Positions 1 through 8,380 of a stretch of DNA of 64,000 bases are shown piece after piece (the stretch's first letter is position 1; each line of letters begins with the position of its first letter). The DNA lies in assembly GCA_965200375.1 (NCBI GenBank), contig OZ241353.1, forward strand, positions 1,798,001 to 1,862,000, written 5' to 3'. The notes beneath the pieces are model-generated. The model searched no databases. It was not told where the DNA came from and saw only the letters and a list, made by a program, of their open reading frames with translations. Made by a program: the position numbers and the translations under genes. The DNA is from VXYL01 sp965200375. GTDB taxonomy: Bacteria; Pseudomonadota; Gammaproteobacteria; Pseudomonadales; Azotimanducaceae.

Positions 1-1
1 G

Positions 2-229
2 ATCCTGAAGGCCCTGGCCGAGCGCGCCGGCGAGGTGGTGGAGCGCGAGGCCATTCTGGACAAGGCATGGGGTATCGAGGCGTACCCGGCAACGCACGTC
101 ATCGACGACTTCGTCGCCCGCCTGCGCCGGCGGTTCGAGCGCGACGCCGACGCTCCGGATCACTTCCACACCGTGCGCGGCGTGGGCTACCGCTTCACGC
201 CGGAACCGAGCGGCCCGGCACATGGCTGA
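2..229 (+). CDS. Response regulator, C-terminal winged-helix DNA-binding domain (5' truncated)
   Basis: The frame is open from the first bases, so the receiver domain lies outside the window. The 75 visible residues are the end of an OmpR/PhoB-type output domain: a helix followed by VVEREAILDKAWG, the recognition helix around VIDDFVARLRRRFE, and the closing hairpin TVRGVGYRF. That last motif is diagnostic of the family. As a transcription factor of a two-component system it would bind DNA in the cytoplasm. Its stop codon overlaps the hemE start by 8 nt, so the two are probably co-transcribed. The cognate kinase and target genes cannot be judged from this fragment. Confidence 0.9.
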   Translation: MLKALAERAGEVVEREAILDKAWGIEAYPATHVIDDFVARLRRRFERDADAPDHFHTVRGVGYRFTPEPSGPAHG

Positions 230-1277
230 GCGGCTGCTGCAGGCGGCGCTCAAGCGGCAGCCGGTGGCGCGGCGGCCAACGTGGATCATGCGCCAGGCGG
301 GACGCTACCTGCCGGAGTACCGGGAACTGCGGCGCACCCATGCCTTCAAGGCGCTGTCGCGCTCGCCGGCGCTGGCGGCGGAAGTGACGCTGCTGCCGCT
401 GCGCCGCTTCCCCCTTGATGCGGCCATCGTGTTCGCGGACATCATGAGCCCCCTGCCGGCCCTCGGCGTGGACTTCGACTTCGACCCTGGCCCCGTTCTG
501 GCGAACCCGATCCGCGCCCCGGCGGACGTCGCCCGTCTGCGCACGCCGCCCGCCGAGGCACTGGCGCCGGAGGTGACGGCCGCCCTGCGCCAGGTGCGGC
601 GCGAACTGGCGCCGGAGACGGCGCTGCTCGGTTTCTGCGGCGCGCCCTGGACGCTGGCCGCCTATCTGGTGGAAGGCCGTGGCGTGGCCGGCTTTCCCCG
701 GCTGCGGGCCTTCGCGGCGGAAGCGCCGGACCTGCTCGGCGAGCTGCTGGCCAAGCTCGCCGACGCCATGGCGGACTATCTGGTCGCCCAGGCCCGGGCC
801 GGCGCCGACGCCGTGCAGGTGTTCGACTCCTGGGCCGGCGTGCTGTCGCTGGCGGATTGGCGGCGGCTGGTGCGGCCGCACCTGCTGGCGCTGCTGGAGG
901 CCGTGGGCCGGGCGGGGGTGCCGCGCATCCTGTTCCTGCAGAACGCGCCGCATCTGGTGGACGCCTACGCCGAACTGCCGACGGAAGCGCTGGGCGTGGA
1001 CTGGCGCGTGGATCTCGCCGCCGTTCAGCGCCGGCATCCGCACCTGGCCGTGCAGGGCAACATCGATCCTGCCATTCTGCTGGCCGGGCCGGAAGCAACG
1101 CGAGAGGCGGCGGGGCAAATGCTGGCGCAGGTGGAACGGCACGGCCACATCGCCAACCTCGGCCACGGCATCCTGCCGGAGACGCCCCTCGAGAGCGTGC
1201 AAGCGTTCGTGGAGGCGGTGCATGGCGAGGCGCGGCCCCGGCAAGCGCAGGCGGAGCAGCGGGAGCGAGGGTCTTGA
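222..1277 (+). CDS. hemE: Uroporphyrinogen III decarboxylase
   Basis: A cytoplasmic enzyme that removes four carboxyl groups from uroporphyrinogen III to give coproporphyrinogen III, the branch compound of the heme pathways. At 351 aa it has the normal family length. The family signature MRQAGRYLPEYR is near residue 25, and the FCGAPWTLAAYL segment lies near residue 135. The GHGILPETP signature is near the C-terminus. The ATG at 222 overlaps the upstream regulator stop, and its own stop overlaps the TTG start of the next gene. It is the first gene of a tight hemE-ChdC-like-ferrochelatase operon. I see no defect. Confidence 0.97.
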   Translation: MAERLLQAALKRQPVARRPTWIMRQAGRYLPEYRELRRTHAFKALSRSPALAAEVTLLPLRRFPLDAAIVFADIMSPLPALGVDFDFDPGPVLANPIRAPADVARLRTPPAEALAPEVTAALRQVRRELAPETALLGFCGAPWTLAAYLVEGRGVAGFPRLRAFAAEAPDLLGELLAKLADAMADYLVAQARAGADAVQVFDSWAGVLSLADWRRLVRPHLLALLEAVGRAGVPRILFLQNAPHLVDAYAELPTEALGVDWRVDLAAVQRRHPHLAVQGNIDPAILLAGPEATREAAGQMLAQVERHGHIANLGHGILPETPLESVQAFVEAVHGEARPRQAQAEQRERGS

Positions 1278-1990
1278 GCGCAGAGACGGTCGCCGGAATC
1301 AGCGAGGTCAGCGAACGCGGCCGCAAGGACGGCAAGCCGATTGGCCTCAACCGGCGGCTGTTCATGAAGTTCACCGCCTTCGGGGGGTGCGTGGACCCGT
1401 CGGCGCTGGCTGCCCGGTTGGCGGCGGCCGGGGTCTCCGGTGCGGTGTATGCGGACGTCCACGACCCCGCCGGCATCGGCGTGCTGGCCATGGCGGAGGA
1501 TCCGGCCTACTTCGTTGCCGATCTGCGCCTGCTGTTCGCCAAGCACTTCGGCCTCCTCCAGCACAAGCCGGCCTTCGACATGCTCGGCCGCACCTACGCC
1601 ATCGGCTACGAGGACGATCTGGAGCATGTGCTGTTCGAGCGCCCGCGCAGCCGAGTGCTGGACCGGGCGCTGCCGTGGGCCGTGTGGTACCCGTTGCAGC
1701 GGGACAAGGCGTTCTACCAGCTGCCCGGGGCCCGGCAGCGCGAGATCCTGGCCGAACACGGCAGCATCGGCCGGCGGTTCGGCGAAGCCGGCTGGGCCGC
1801 CGACGTCCGCCTCGCCTGCCACGGTCTGGACCGCGACGACAACGACTTCGTGATCGGCCTGGTCGGGGCCGCGCTGCACCCGCTCTCCGCCCTGGTGCAG
1901 ACGATGCGCAGCACGGAACAGACATCGCGCTACTTGAGCCGCCTCGGGCCGTTCTTCGTGGGCCGCGTGGTGTGGCAGAGCGAAGCCTAG
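1274..1990 (+). CDS. Chlorite dismutase/ChdC-family heme protein (probable coproheme decarboxylase)
   Basis: This 238-aa protein starts at TTG 1274, overlapping the hemE stop by four bases; the first ATG is about 30 codons in. It has family hallmarks: MKFTAFGG strand, WYPLQRDKAFYQLP, the EILAEHGSIGRRF helix, and the C-terminal QTSRYLSRLGPFFVGR element. In ChdC (HemQ) enzymes a tyrosine in a YP-containing loop drives coproheme decarboxylation, and a YP is present here. Classical chlorite dismutases are usually exported or stand alone. This one has no signal peptide and sits between hemE and a ferrochelatase, so I infer the last step of coproporphyrin-dependent heme synthesis (reaction: coproheme to heme b). 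A heme-peroxidase role is the alternative. Confidence 0.75.
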   Translation: MSAETVAGISEVSERGRKDGKPIGLNRRLFMKFTAFGGCVDPSALAARLAAAGVSGAVYADVHDPAGIGVLAMAEDPAYFVADLRLLFAKHFGLLQHKPAFDMLGRTYAIGYEDDLEHVLFERPRSRVLDRALPWAVWYPLQRDKAFYQLPGARQREILAEHGSIGRRFGEAGWAADVRLACHGLDRDDNDFVIGLVGAALHPLSALVQTMRSTEQTSRYLSRLGPFFVGRVVWQSEA

Positions 1991-2068
1991 GGGTGGTACG
2001 TGGCAACGCTGTTCGACGGTGCCGGAGACCATGCTCTGAGCGCCACGGCACCACCCCATAAGAGCTGG

Positions 2069-3103
2069 ATGACGACCAGCCGTCCGCTGTTCGACGACGA
2101 GGCGCGACGCTACGACGCCGTGCTGGTGGCGTCCTTCGGCGGCCCCGAAGGCCCGGCCGACGTGCTGCCGTTCCTGGACAACGTGCTCCGCAATCGCCCG
2201 CTGCCGGCGGCGGCCAAGGCACGCGTCGCCGAACGCTACCTGGCCGTTGGCGGAGTGAGCCCGATCAATGCCCATACCCGGGCGTTCGTCGATGCGCTGC
2301 GAGAACGTCTCGCAGCCGCTGGCCATCCCCTGCCGGTGTACTGGGGCAACCGCAACTGGCACCCGTTCCTCGGCGACACCGTGCGGCGCATGGCTGCCGA
2401 CGGCGTGAGCGCTGCCGTCGCCTACGCCACCAGCCTGTTCAGCTCCTACAGCGGCTGCCGCCAGTATCGGGAGGACGTCTCCCGCGCCGCGCAGGGCGTG
2501 CCCGCCGCGCCGCGCATCGACAAGCTGCGGCTGGGCTGGAACCACCCGGGCTTCGTCGAGGCGATGGCGGCCCGGGTGCGCGCCGCTCGGCAGCAAGCCG
2601 GACCGAACGCGGCACTGTTGTTCACGGCCCACAGCCTGCCCCGGCGCATGGCAGCCGGGTGCGCCTACGAAGCGCAGCTGCGCGAGGCATGCCGTATCGC
2701 TGCCAGCGCAGCGGGCGAAGCCGCTTGGCAACTCGCCTTCCAAAGTGCCCGCGTCCATGCCCGAGAACCCTGGCTGGAACCTACGCTGGATGCCGCGTTG
2801 CAGGGCCTCGCCAGCGCCGGACGGCAGGCCGCGCTGCTGGCCCCCATCGGCTTCGTCTGCGATCACATGGAAGTGGTGCTGGATTTGGACGTCGACGCCC
2901 GCCGTGCCGCGGACGAGCTGGGCATCGGCTTCGTCCGCGCCGCCACCGTCGGCACCCACCCGGCCTACGTGGACATGGTGCGGGACCTCGTGCTCGAACG
3001 CATGGCGGCCCGGCCGCAACGGCCTAGCCTCGGCGAGCTGGGCCCCGCGCCGGACTTCTGCCCAGCGGACTGCTGCCCGTCGGACATGGAGTCGGCGCGA
3101 TGA
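2069..3103 (+). CDS. hemH: Ferrochelatase, actinobacterial/coproporphyrin type
   Basis: Inserts ferrous iron into a porphyrin. The protein (344 aa from ATG 2069; an upstream GTG at 2000 would add 23 residues unlike the family) opens with VASFGGPEGPADVLPFLDNV and continues GGVSPIN, a pattern typical of actinobacterial and related coproporphyrin ferrochelatases (CpfC) rather than of the E. coli enzyme. TAHSLP near residue 190 carries the catalytic histidine. The C-terminus has a cysteine cluster (FCPADCCPS), as in ferrochelatases that bind a 2Fe-2S cluster. Together with the ChdC-like gene upstream it suggests coproporphyrin III as the substrate. Its stop overlaps the next gene's ATG, although that gene belongs to a defence island. 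Confidence 0.9.
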   Translation: MTTSRPLFDDEARRYDAVLVASFGGPEGPADVLPFLDNVLRNRPLPAAAKARVAERYLAVGGVSPINAHTRAFVDALRERLAAAGHPLPVYWGNRNWHPFLGDTVRRMAADGVSAAVAYATSLFSSYSGCRQYREDVSRAAQGVPAAPRIDKLRLGWNHPGFVEAMAARVRAARQQAGPNAALLFTAHSLPRRMAAGCAYEAQLREACRIAASAAGEAAWQLAFQSARVHAREPWLEPTLDAALQGLASAGRQAALLAPIGFVCDHMEVVLDLDVDARRAADELGIGFVRAATVGTHPAYVDMVRDLVLERMAARPQRPSLGELGPAPDFCPADCCPSDMESAR

Positions 3104-5208
3104 CCAACATGGCCATGTCCGTGGATTTCCTCTCCGCCTTCGCCCGTCTGCCGGGCCAGCAGCAGCGGGGCGTGCGGGCGCTCATTGCGCGGTTCAACAA
3201 CGATTCCGCCGCCAGCGGCTTGAACTACGAGCGCATCAACGGCGCCAAGGATCCCAACATGCGCTCGCTGCGCATCGACCGCGGCTACCGCGCCATCGTT
3301 CTGAAGCCGGCGCGGGGCGACGTTCACGTGTTGTTGTGGGCGGACAAGCACGACGACGCCTACCATTGGGCGACGCGCCGCCGCTGCGACGTCAACCCGG
3401 AATCCGGCGCCGTGCAGGTGTATCTGCCGCAGGACGACGGCCCGGCCGAACCGCTGCCGGCAACTGCGGAACCCACAGGCGCCTTCGCCGGCTTGAAGGA
3501 TCGCGAGCTGATGCGCCTCGGCGTGCCGCAGGCCATGCTGCCGGAAGTGCGGGGCATCGCCGACGCGGATGGCTTGGAGTCCATCGAGGAACGCCTGCCC
3601 GAGGAAGCGCACGACGCGCTGTTCCTCTACCTCGCCGGCGACTCCTACGAAGACCTGGTGCGCGAGCGCGAAGCCCCGCCAACGGTGGACGTGGAGGACT
3701 TCACCACCGCGCTGCAACGCCCGGAATCGCAGATGCGGTTCGCCGTCGCGGCGGACGAAATGGAACTCGAAGCCATGCTGAACGCACCGCTGGCGCGGTG
3801 GCGCGTGTTTCTGCACCCCTCCCAGCGGCGGCTGGTGGAGCGCGACTGGAACGGGCCGCTGCGGGTGCTCGGCGGCGCCGGCACGGGCAAGACGGTGGCC
3901 GCCATGCACCGCGCCCGCTACCTGGCCCGAACGCTGCCGGAAGGCCGCATCCTGTTCACCACCTTCACGCGCAACTTGGCGGCGGACATCGAGCACAACC
4001 TGGGCGCCATCTGCACGCCGGAGGAGATGCAGCGCATCGAGGTGACCAATCTCGACCGCTGGGTGGCGCGCTATCTGCACGGCCAGCGCTACCAATTCCA
4101 ACTGCAATTCGGACGCTTGAGGGAGGCGTGGCAGATCGCCCTCGACGCCCGACCGCCAGCGCTGAACCTGCCGGATGCCTTCTACGAGGACGAGTGGGAG
4201 CAGGTGGTTCAAGCCAGCGCGATTGCGGACAAGCAGACATACCTCACCGTCTCCCGCGCCGGCCGCGGCACGCGGCTGAACCGCGGCCAGCGGGCGCTCG
4301 TCTGGCCCGTGTTCGAGGAATACCGCGCCCAGCTTGCCGAACGCGGCGTGAAGGAAGTGGACGATGCCTACCGCGACGCCACGGCGCTGTTGAGCGCGGA
4401 GTCGTCAGATCCGGCCGGCTACGCCGCCGTGATCGTGGACGAAGCGCAGGACATGGGCGCGCCGGCGTTCCGCCTGCTCCGCGCCATTGCGCCGCAGGAC
4501 CGGAACGACCTTTTCATCGCCGGCGACGGCCACCAGCGCATCTACGGCCGCCGGCGCGTGGTGCTCGGGCGCTGCGGCATCGACATCCGGGGACGCTCGC
4601 GCAAACTGAAGCTGAACTACCGCACCACCGAGCAGACCCGCCGCTGGGCCACGGCGCTCCTGGCCGACCGCGACATCGACGACCTTGACGGCGGCACCGA
4701 CGACAGCCACGGCATCCGCTCTCTCACCCGCGGCCCGCAGCCCGAACTCGCCCACTTCGACACCCGCGAGGAACACGACGCGCACTTGCTGGCCTGCATC
4801 GGCAAACTGGCGGCAGACGGCGAGCCGTTGCGCGCCGCTTGCGTGGCGGCCCGCACCGGCGCTGAACGCGACGCCGCCGCAAACGCGCTGCACAACGGCG
4901 GCTTCGAGTGCGCCGTGCTCGGCGCCAGCGCCACGGACGACGAACAGCGCGGCGACGCCGTGCGCGTGGCCACCATGCATCGCGTCAAGGGCTTGGAGTT
5001 CGACCATGTGCTGCTCGCCAGCGTCAACGCCGGCCTCGTGCCGCTGCGGGCGAGAGGCGAAGCAGCCGACGCGACGGCCAAGGAGAACGCGGAAACCGAA
5101 GAACGGGCGCTGCTGCACGTCGCCGCCACCCGCGCCAGGAAGAGCTTGACCGTCCTGAGTTTCGGCAGGCCAAGCCGTTTCGTGGCACCGCGCTTGAACC
5201 CAACCTGA
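3100..5208 (+). CDS. RelE-like domain fused to UvrD/Rep-family superfamily I helicase
   Basis: A 702-aa ATP-dependent DNA helicase. Residues about 5-105 look like a RelE/ParE fold (RIDRGYRAIVL, then HVLLWADKHDDAY), as in helicases that carry an N-terminal toxin-like domain. The helicase follows: Walker A LGGAGTGKT near 256, Walker B VIVDEAQDMG near 444, LKLNYRTTEQTRRWA near 503, MHRVKGLEFDHVLL near 625 and the C-terminal HVAATRARKSL. The ATG overlaps the ferrochelatase stop (ATGA), and the SNF2 helicase starts eight bases after its stop, so both helicases probably form one unit read from the heme promoter. Partners and substrate are unknown; a defence role is inferred from context. Confidence 0.88.
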   Translation: MTNMAMSVDFLSAFARLPGQQQRGVRALIARFNNDSAASGLNYERINGAKDPNMRSLRIDRGYRAIVLKPARGDVHVLLWADKHDDAYHWATRRRCDVNPESGAVQVYLPQDDGPAEPLPATAEPTGAFAGLKDRELMRLGVPQAMLPEVRGIADADGLESIEERLPEEAHDALFLYLAGDSYEDLVREREAPPTVDVEDFTTALQRPESQMRFAVAADEMELEAMLNAPLARWRVFLHPSQRRLVERDWNGPLRVLGGAGTGKTVAAMHRARYLARTLPEGRILFTTFTRNLAADIEHNLGAICTPEEMQRIEVTNLDRWVARYLHGQRYQFQLQFGRLREAWQIALDARPPALNLPDAFYEDEWEQVVQASAIADKQTYLTVSRAGRGTRLNRGQRALVWPVFEEYRAQLAERGVKEVDDAYRDATALLSAESSDPAGYAAVIVDEAQDMGAPAFRLLRAIAPQDRNDLFIAGDGHQRIYGRRRVVLGRCGIDIRGRSRKLKLNYRTTEQTRRWATALLADRDIDDLDGGTDDSHGIRSLTRGPQPELAHFDTREEHDAHLLACIGKLAADGEPLRAACVAARTGAERDAAANALHNGGFECAVLGASATDDEQRGDAVRVATMHRVKGLEFDHVLLASVNAGLVPLRARGEAADATAKENAETEERALLHVAATRARKSLTVLSFGRPSRFVAPRLNPT

Positions 5209-5216
5209 GTTCAGCG

Positions 5217-8200
5217 TTGCCCGCCCAACGCCGCCGCGGGGCGATTGCACCCGCTCCCGGCGCTCGCATAGTCGTGCGCGACGCCGAGTGGGTGGTGCGG
5301 CGCGTGGACATGACCAGCGGCGGGAACCATCAGCTCGCCTGCACCGGCGTCTCCGAAATCGTGCGCGATCGGCAAGCGGTGTTCTTGAGCGAACTCGAAC
5401 GCATCGAGGTGCTGGAACCGGAGAACACCCGGCTGGTGGCGGATCGCTCCCCGGCCTTCGCGGACAGCCTGCTCTACATGGAGAGCCGCCTGCGCCAGGT
5501 GGTGGCCAACGACGAGCACATCCACGTGGGCCACGGCGCGGCCATGGATCTGGTGCCGTACCAACTCGAACCGGCGCGGCAAGCGCTCCGGCAGCCGCGC
5601 CAGCGCATCCTCGTCGCGGACGCCGTGGGCCTCGGCAAGACGCTGGAAGCGGGCATTCTGGTGAGCGAACTCATCGCCCGCGGCCGTGGCCGGCGCATTC
5701 TGGTATTGGCGGTGAAAAGCATGCTCGCGCAGTTCCAGAAGGAGTTCTGGAACCGCTTCACCATTGGCCTCACGCGCCTCGATTCTTCCGGCATTCAGCG
5801 TGTGCGGCGCAACATCCCCGGCAACCACAATCCGTTCCACTACTATGACAAGACCATCATCTCTATCGACACGCTGAAGCAGGACGCGGAATACCGCACC
5901 TACTTGGAGAACGCCTATTGGGACATCATCGTCATCGACGAAGCGCACAACGTCGCGGACCGCGGCACCGGCTCGCTGCGCAGCCGCCTGGCGAAGCTGC
6001 TCTCGCGCCGCTCGGACACGCTCATCATGCTCTCCGCCACGCCCCACGACGGCCGGGCGCGAAGCTTCGCCAGCTTGATGAACATGCTGGACGCCACCGC
6101 GATTGCGGACCCGGACGACTACGAGGCCGAGGACTTCCGCGACAAAGGGCTGGTGATCCGCCGTTTCAAGAAGGACATTCAGCACGAAGTGGAAGGCGCC
6201 TTTCAGGATCGGCGTACTTTCAGCCGCGAGTTCCCTGCCTCGGAAACCGAGGAAGCGGCATACGAGGCGCTGATGGCAGTGGAGCCCTCAGCGGGGGAGC
6301 GCGAGGGGCCTGCCCCTCGCATGAAAGAGCCCTCAGCGGGGGAGCGCGAGGGGCCTGCCCCTCGCATGAAAGAGCCCTCAGCGGGGGAGCGCGAGGGGCT
6401 TGCCCCTCGCAAGAAAGAGCCCTCAGCGGGGGAGCGCGAGGGGCTTGCCCCTCGCAAGAAAAGAGTGGTGGGCCAAAGGCCGCGTTCTTCAGCCCGCGAT
6501 CTCTTCGCGGTGACGTTGGAGAAGGCGCTGTTCTCTTCGCCCGCCGCCTGCGTGGCCACCGTCGACCAGCGCTTGCGCCGCCGAGAGCGAGAACTTGCCA
6601 ACGATGCCAACGCGCAGATCGCCGCCGAAGTGCGCACGCTGCAAGCGCTGCGCGAAAAACTCCGCGCCGTCGGCCCTGCGGACTTCGCCAAATACCAAGG
6701 TCTGCTGACCGCGCTCCGCAGCGGCGCCGGTGCGGACGAACCGCTGCGCTGGCAGCCAACCGACGCCGAAGACCGCTTGGCGATCTTCACCGAGCGCATC
6801 GAAACGCTGAACTGGCTGGCCGACAACCTGGGGCGGGATCTTCAGCTAGGCGGGAACCAGATCGAAATCCTGCACGGCGGCATGAGCGACCTCGACCAGC
6901 AGCGCGTGGTGGAGGACTTCGGCAACGCCGCCAAGCCGGTGCGCCTGCTGCTGTGCTCCGACGTCGCCTCGGAAGGCATCAACCTGCACTACCACTGCCA
7001 TCGCCTGATCCACTTCGACATGCCGTGGTCGCTGATGGTGTTCGCGCAGCGCAACGGGCGCGTGGATCGCTACGGCCAGGAGCGAACGCCGCAGATCGTC
7101 TATCTCACTACGCGCAGCAACAACGCAGTGATTCGCGGCGACGTGCGCGTGCTCGAAGTGCTCAAGGCCAAGGACGAGCAAGCGTACCGCAACATCGGCG
7201 ACCCCTCCGCGTTCATGAACGTCCACGACATCGAGGAAGAAGAGGGAATAACGACCCGCATCATCGCTGCGGGAACGCCGGCCGCCGCCTTCGATGCAAC
7301 CTTGACGCCCGCCGAGAGCGAAGGCGACAGCCTGCTCGCTCTGTTCACCAGCGGCGACGCGCCTGTCTCTCACTTGATCGAACCGGCACCGCCGCCGTCT
7401 CTCTACGCCGACGATCTCGCCTATTGCGAAGCCGCCCTGCACCGACTGCGCGACAAGAACGCCGACCTCAGATTCGAGATCGACCCCACCGCTAAGACGC
7501 TCACCCTCGACGCGCCCGAAGACCTGCGCCACCGCTTCGCCCAGCAACCTTCCGAAGCCGCGCCGGAGCATTGGCGCTTTGTGCTCACCACGGCGAGAGA
7601 CCGCATGGCGGACGCCATCGCCGAGAGCCGCCGCGACGAACGCGCATGGCCGCGAGAACACTATCTGTGGCGCTTGCATCCGGTGGTGGAGTGGCTGAAC
7701 GACCGCACGGCCGCCGCCTTCGGCCGCCACGAAGCGCCGGTGCTGGCGGGCGTCTCAGGTCTTGCGCCAACCGAGACGGCGTTCGTATTCGCCGGCCTCG
7801 TGCCCAACCGCCGCGGCCATCCGCTGCTGCACGAATGGATCGCCGTATGCCACGAACCGAGCGGGTTCGCCGCGCCGCAGCCATTCGAGGCGCTGCGACG
7901 GCGCATCGGCCTTGGCGACCGCCACATGCCCAATCGTCAGGAATCCGTGGACGTTGCCGCCTTGCAGCGTCTGTTGCCCGAGGCCGTGCAGGCGGCGAAC
8001 GCCTGGTTCGCCAAGCGGCGCAACGAGTTCGAGGACGCCATCAACGACAAACTGAACGGGGCGGTTGCCGCGCTGGACGGCTTGAAGAACCGCCGGCTGC
8101 GCCAACTCGACCTGCGTCTCGACCGCTCCGCGCTCGCCGAACCGCTCAAGGCAGCGCGCCGGAAGTCCGCCGAGAGTGAGATCGACGGCATCTTCGGCGA

Positions 8201-8279
8201 CTATTTGCAGTGGATAGAAGACGTGATGACCACGGAAGAGCGGCCTTGGGTATCGGTGGTGTGCGTTCTCGTCGGGTAG
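5217..8279 (+). CDS. SNF2-family helicase (DISARM DrmD-like)
   Basis: About 1020 aa with superfamily II helicase/translocase motifs: Walker A ADAVGLGKTLEAGI near residue 134, IVIDEAHNVADRG near 238, SATPHDGRARS near 275, and in lobe 2 LHGGMSDLDQQRVV near 551, SDVASEGINLHYHCH near 580 and QRNGRVDRYGQ near 609. I chose TTG 5217 because GARIVVRDAEWVVRRVD, which belongs to the conserved N-terminus of these helicases, lies upstream of the first ATG (5309). DrmD of class 1 DISARM is a SNF2 helicase encoded next to an adenine methylase, and a broken large adenine methylase lies downstream here. The linker between the lobes contains four tandem 15-residue repeats. It may be an ordinary HepA/SNF2 homologue rather than a true DrmD. 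Confidence 0.85.
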   Translation: MPAQRRRGAIAPAPGARIVVRDAEWVVRRVDMTSGGNHQLACTGVSEIVRDRQAVFLSELERIEVLEPENTRLVADRSPAFADSLLYMESRLRQVVANDEHIHVGHGAAMDLVPYQLEPARQALRQPRQRILVADAVGLGKTLEAGILVSELIARGRGRRILVLAVKSMLAQFQKEFWNRFTIGLTRLDSSGIQRVRRNIPGNHNPFHYYDKTIISIDTLKQDAEYRTYLENAYWDIIVIDEAHNVADRGTGSLRSRLAKLLSRRSDTLIMLSATPHDGRARSFASLMNMLDATAIADPDDYEAEDFRDKGLVIRRFKKDIQHEVEGAFQDRRTFSREFPASETEEAAYEALMAVEPSAGEREGPAPRMKEPSAGEREGPAPRMKEPSAGEREGLAPRKKEPSAGEREGLAPRKKRVVGQRPRSSARDLFAVTLEKALFSSPAACVATVDQRLRRRERELANDANAQIAAEVRTLQALREKLRAVGPADFAKYQGLLTALRSGAGADEPLRWQPTDAEDRLAIFTERIETLNWLADNLGRDLQLGGNQIEILHGGMSDLDQQRVVEDFGNAAKPVRLLLCSDVASEGINLHYHCHRLIHFDMPWSLMVFAQRNGRVDRYGQERTPQIVYLTTRSNNAVIRGDVRVLEVLKAKDEQAYRNIGDPSAFMNVHDIEEEEGITTRIIAAGTPAAAFDATLTPAESEGDSLLALFTSGDAPVSHLIEPAPPPSLYADDLAYCEAALHRLRDKNADLRFEIDPTAKTLTLDAPEDLRHRFAQQPSEAAPEHWRFVLTTARDRMADAIAESRRDERAWPREHYLWRLHPVVEWLNDRTAAAFGRHEAPVLAGVSGLAPTETAFVFAGLVPNRRGHPLLHEWIAVCHEPSGFAAPQPFEALRRRIGLGDRHMPNRQESVDVAALQRLLPEAVQAANAWFAKRRNEFEDAINDKLNGAVAALDGLKNRRLRQLDLRLDRSALAEPLKAARRKSAESEIDGIFGDYLQWIEDVMTTEERPWVSVVCVLVG
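6282..6461 (+). repeat. Four tandem 45-bp in-frame repeats inside the SNF2 helicase gene
   Basis: Four adjacent units of 45 bases, differing at only a few positions, each encoding a 15-residue unit beginning EPSAGEREG and ending in APR followed by MK or KK. Every unit contains an inverted repeat (GAGGGGC next to GCCCCTC), so the transcript can form hairpins. The array falls between the two helicase lobes and keeps the frame. A closely related 44-base element occurs once in each large methylase copy (10008-10051 and 17087-17130), there read in another frame. This is a dispersed palindromic element tolerated inside genes, not a CRISPR: there are no spacers. Confidence 0.9.
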
Positions 8280-8380
8280 GGTGTCGCAACGATGTGGAAC
8301 CCTGTCAGCTAACCCGTAGCGTCAGGTGGCCAACGAGCGCGGCATTGCATTGGCGGTTGATCTCGCCAACTGAGGCGGCG

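Noticed and set aside
1274..1990. True chlorite dismutase for chlorate respiration
   Set aside because: No export signal and no chlorate reductase genes; the heme gene context favours coproheme decarboxylase.
2000..2068. GTG at 2000 as the ferrochelatase start
   Set aside because: It would add 23 residues with no family likeness; ATG 2069 gives the expected N-terminus.
6282..6461. Tandem 45-bp repeats as a possible CRISPR array
   Set aside because: Units are directly adjacent with no spacers, in frame inside a helicase gene, and no cas gene is present.
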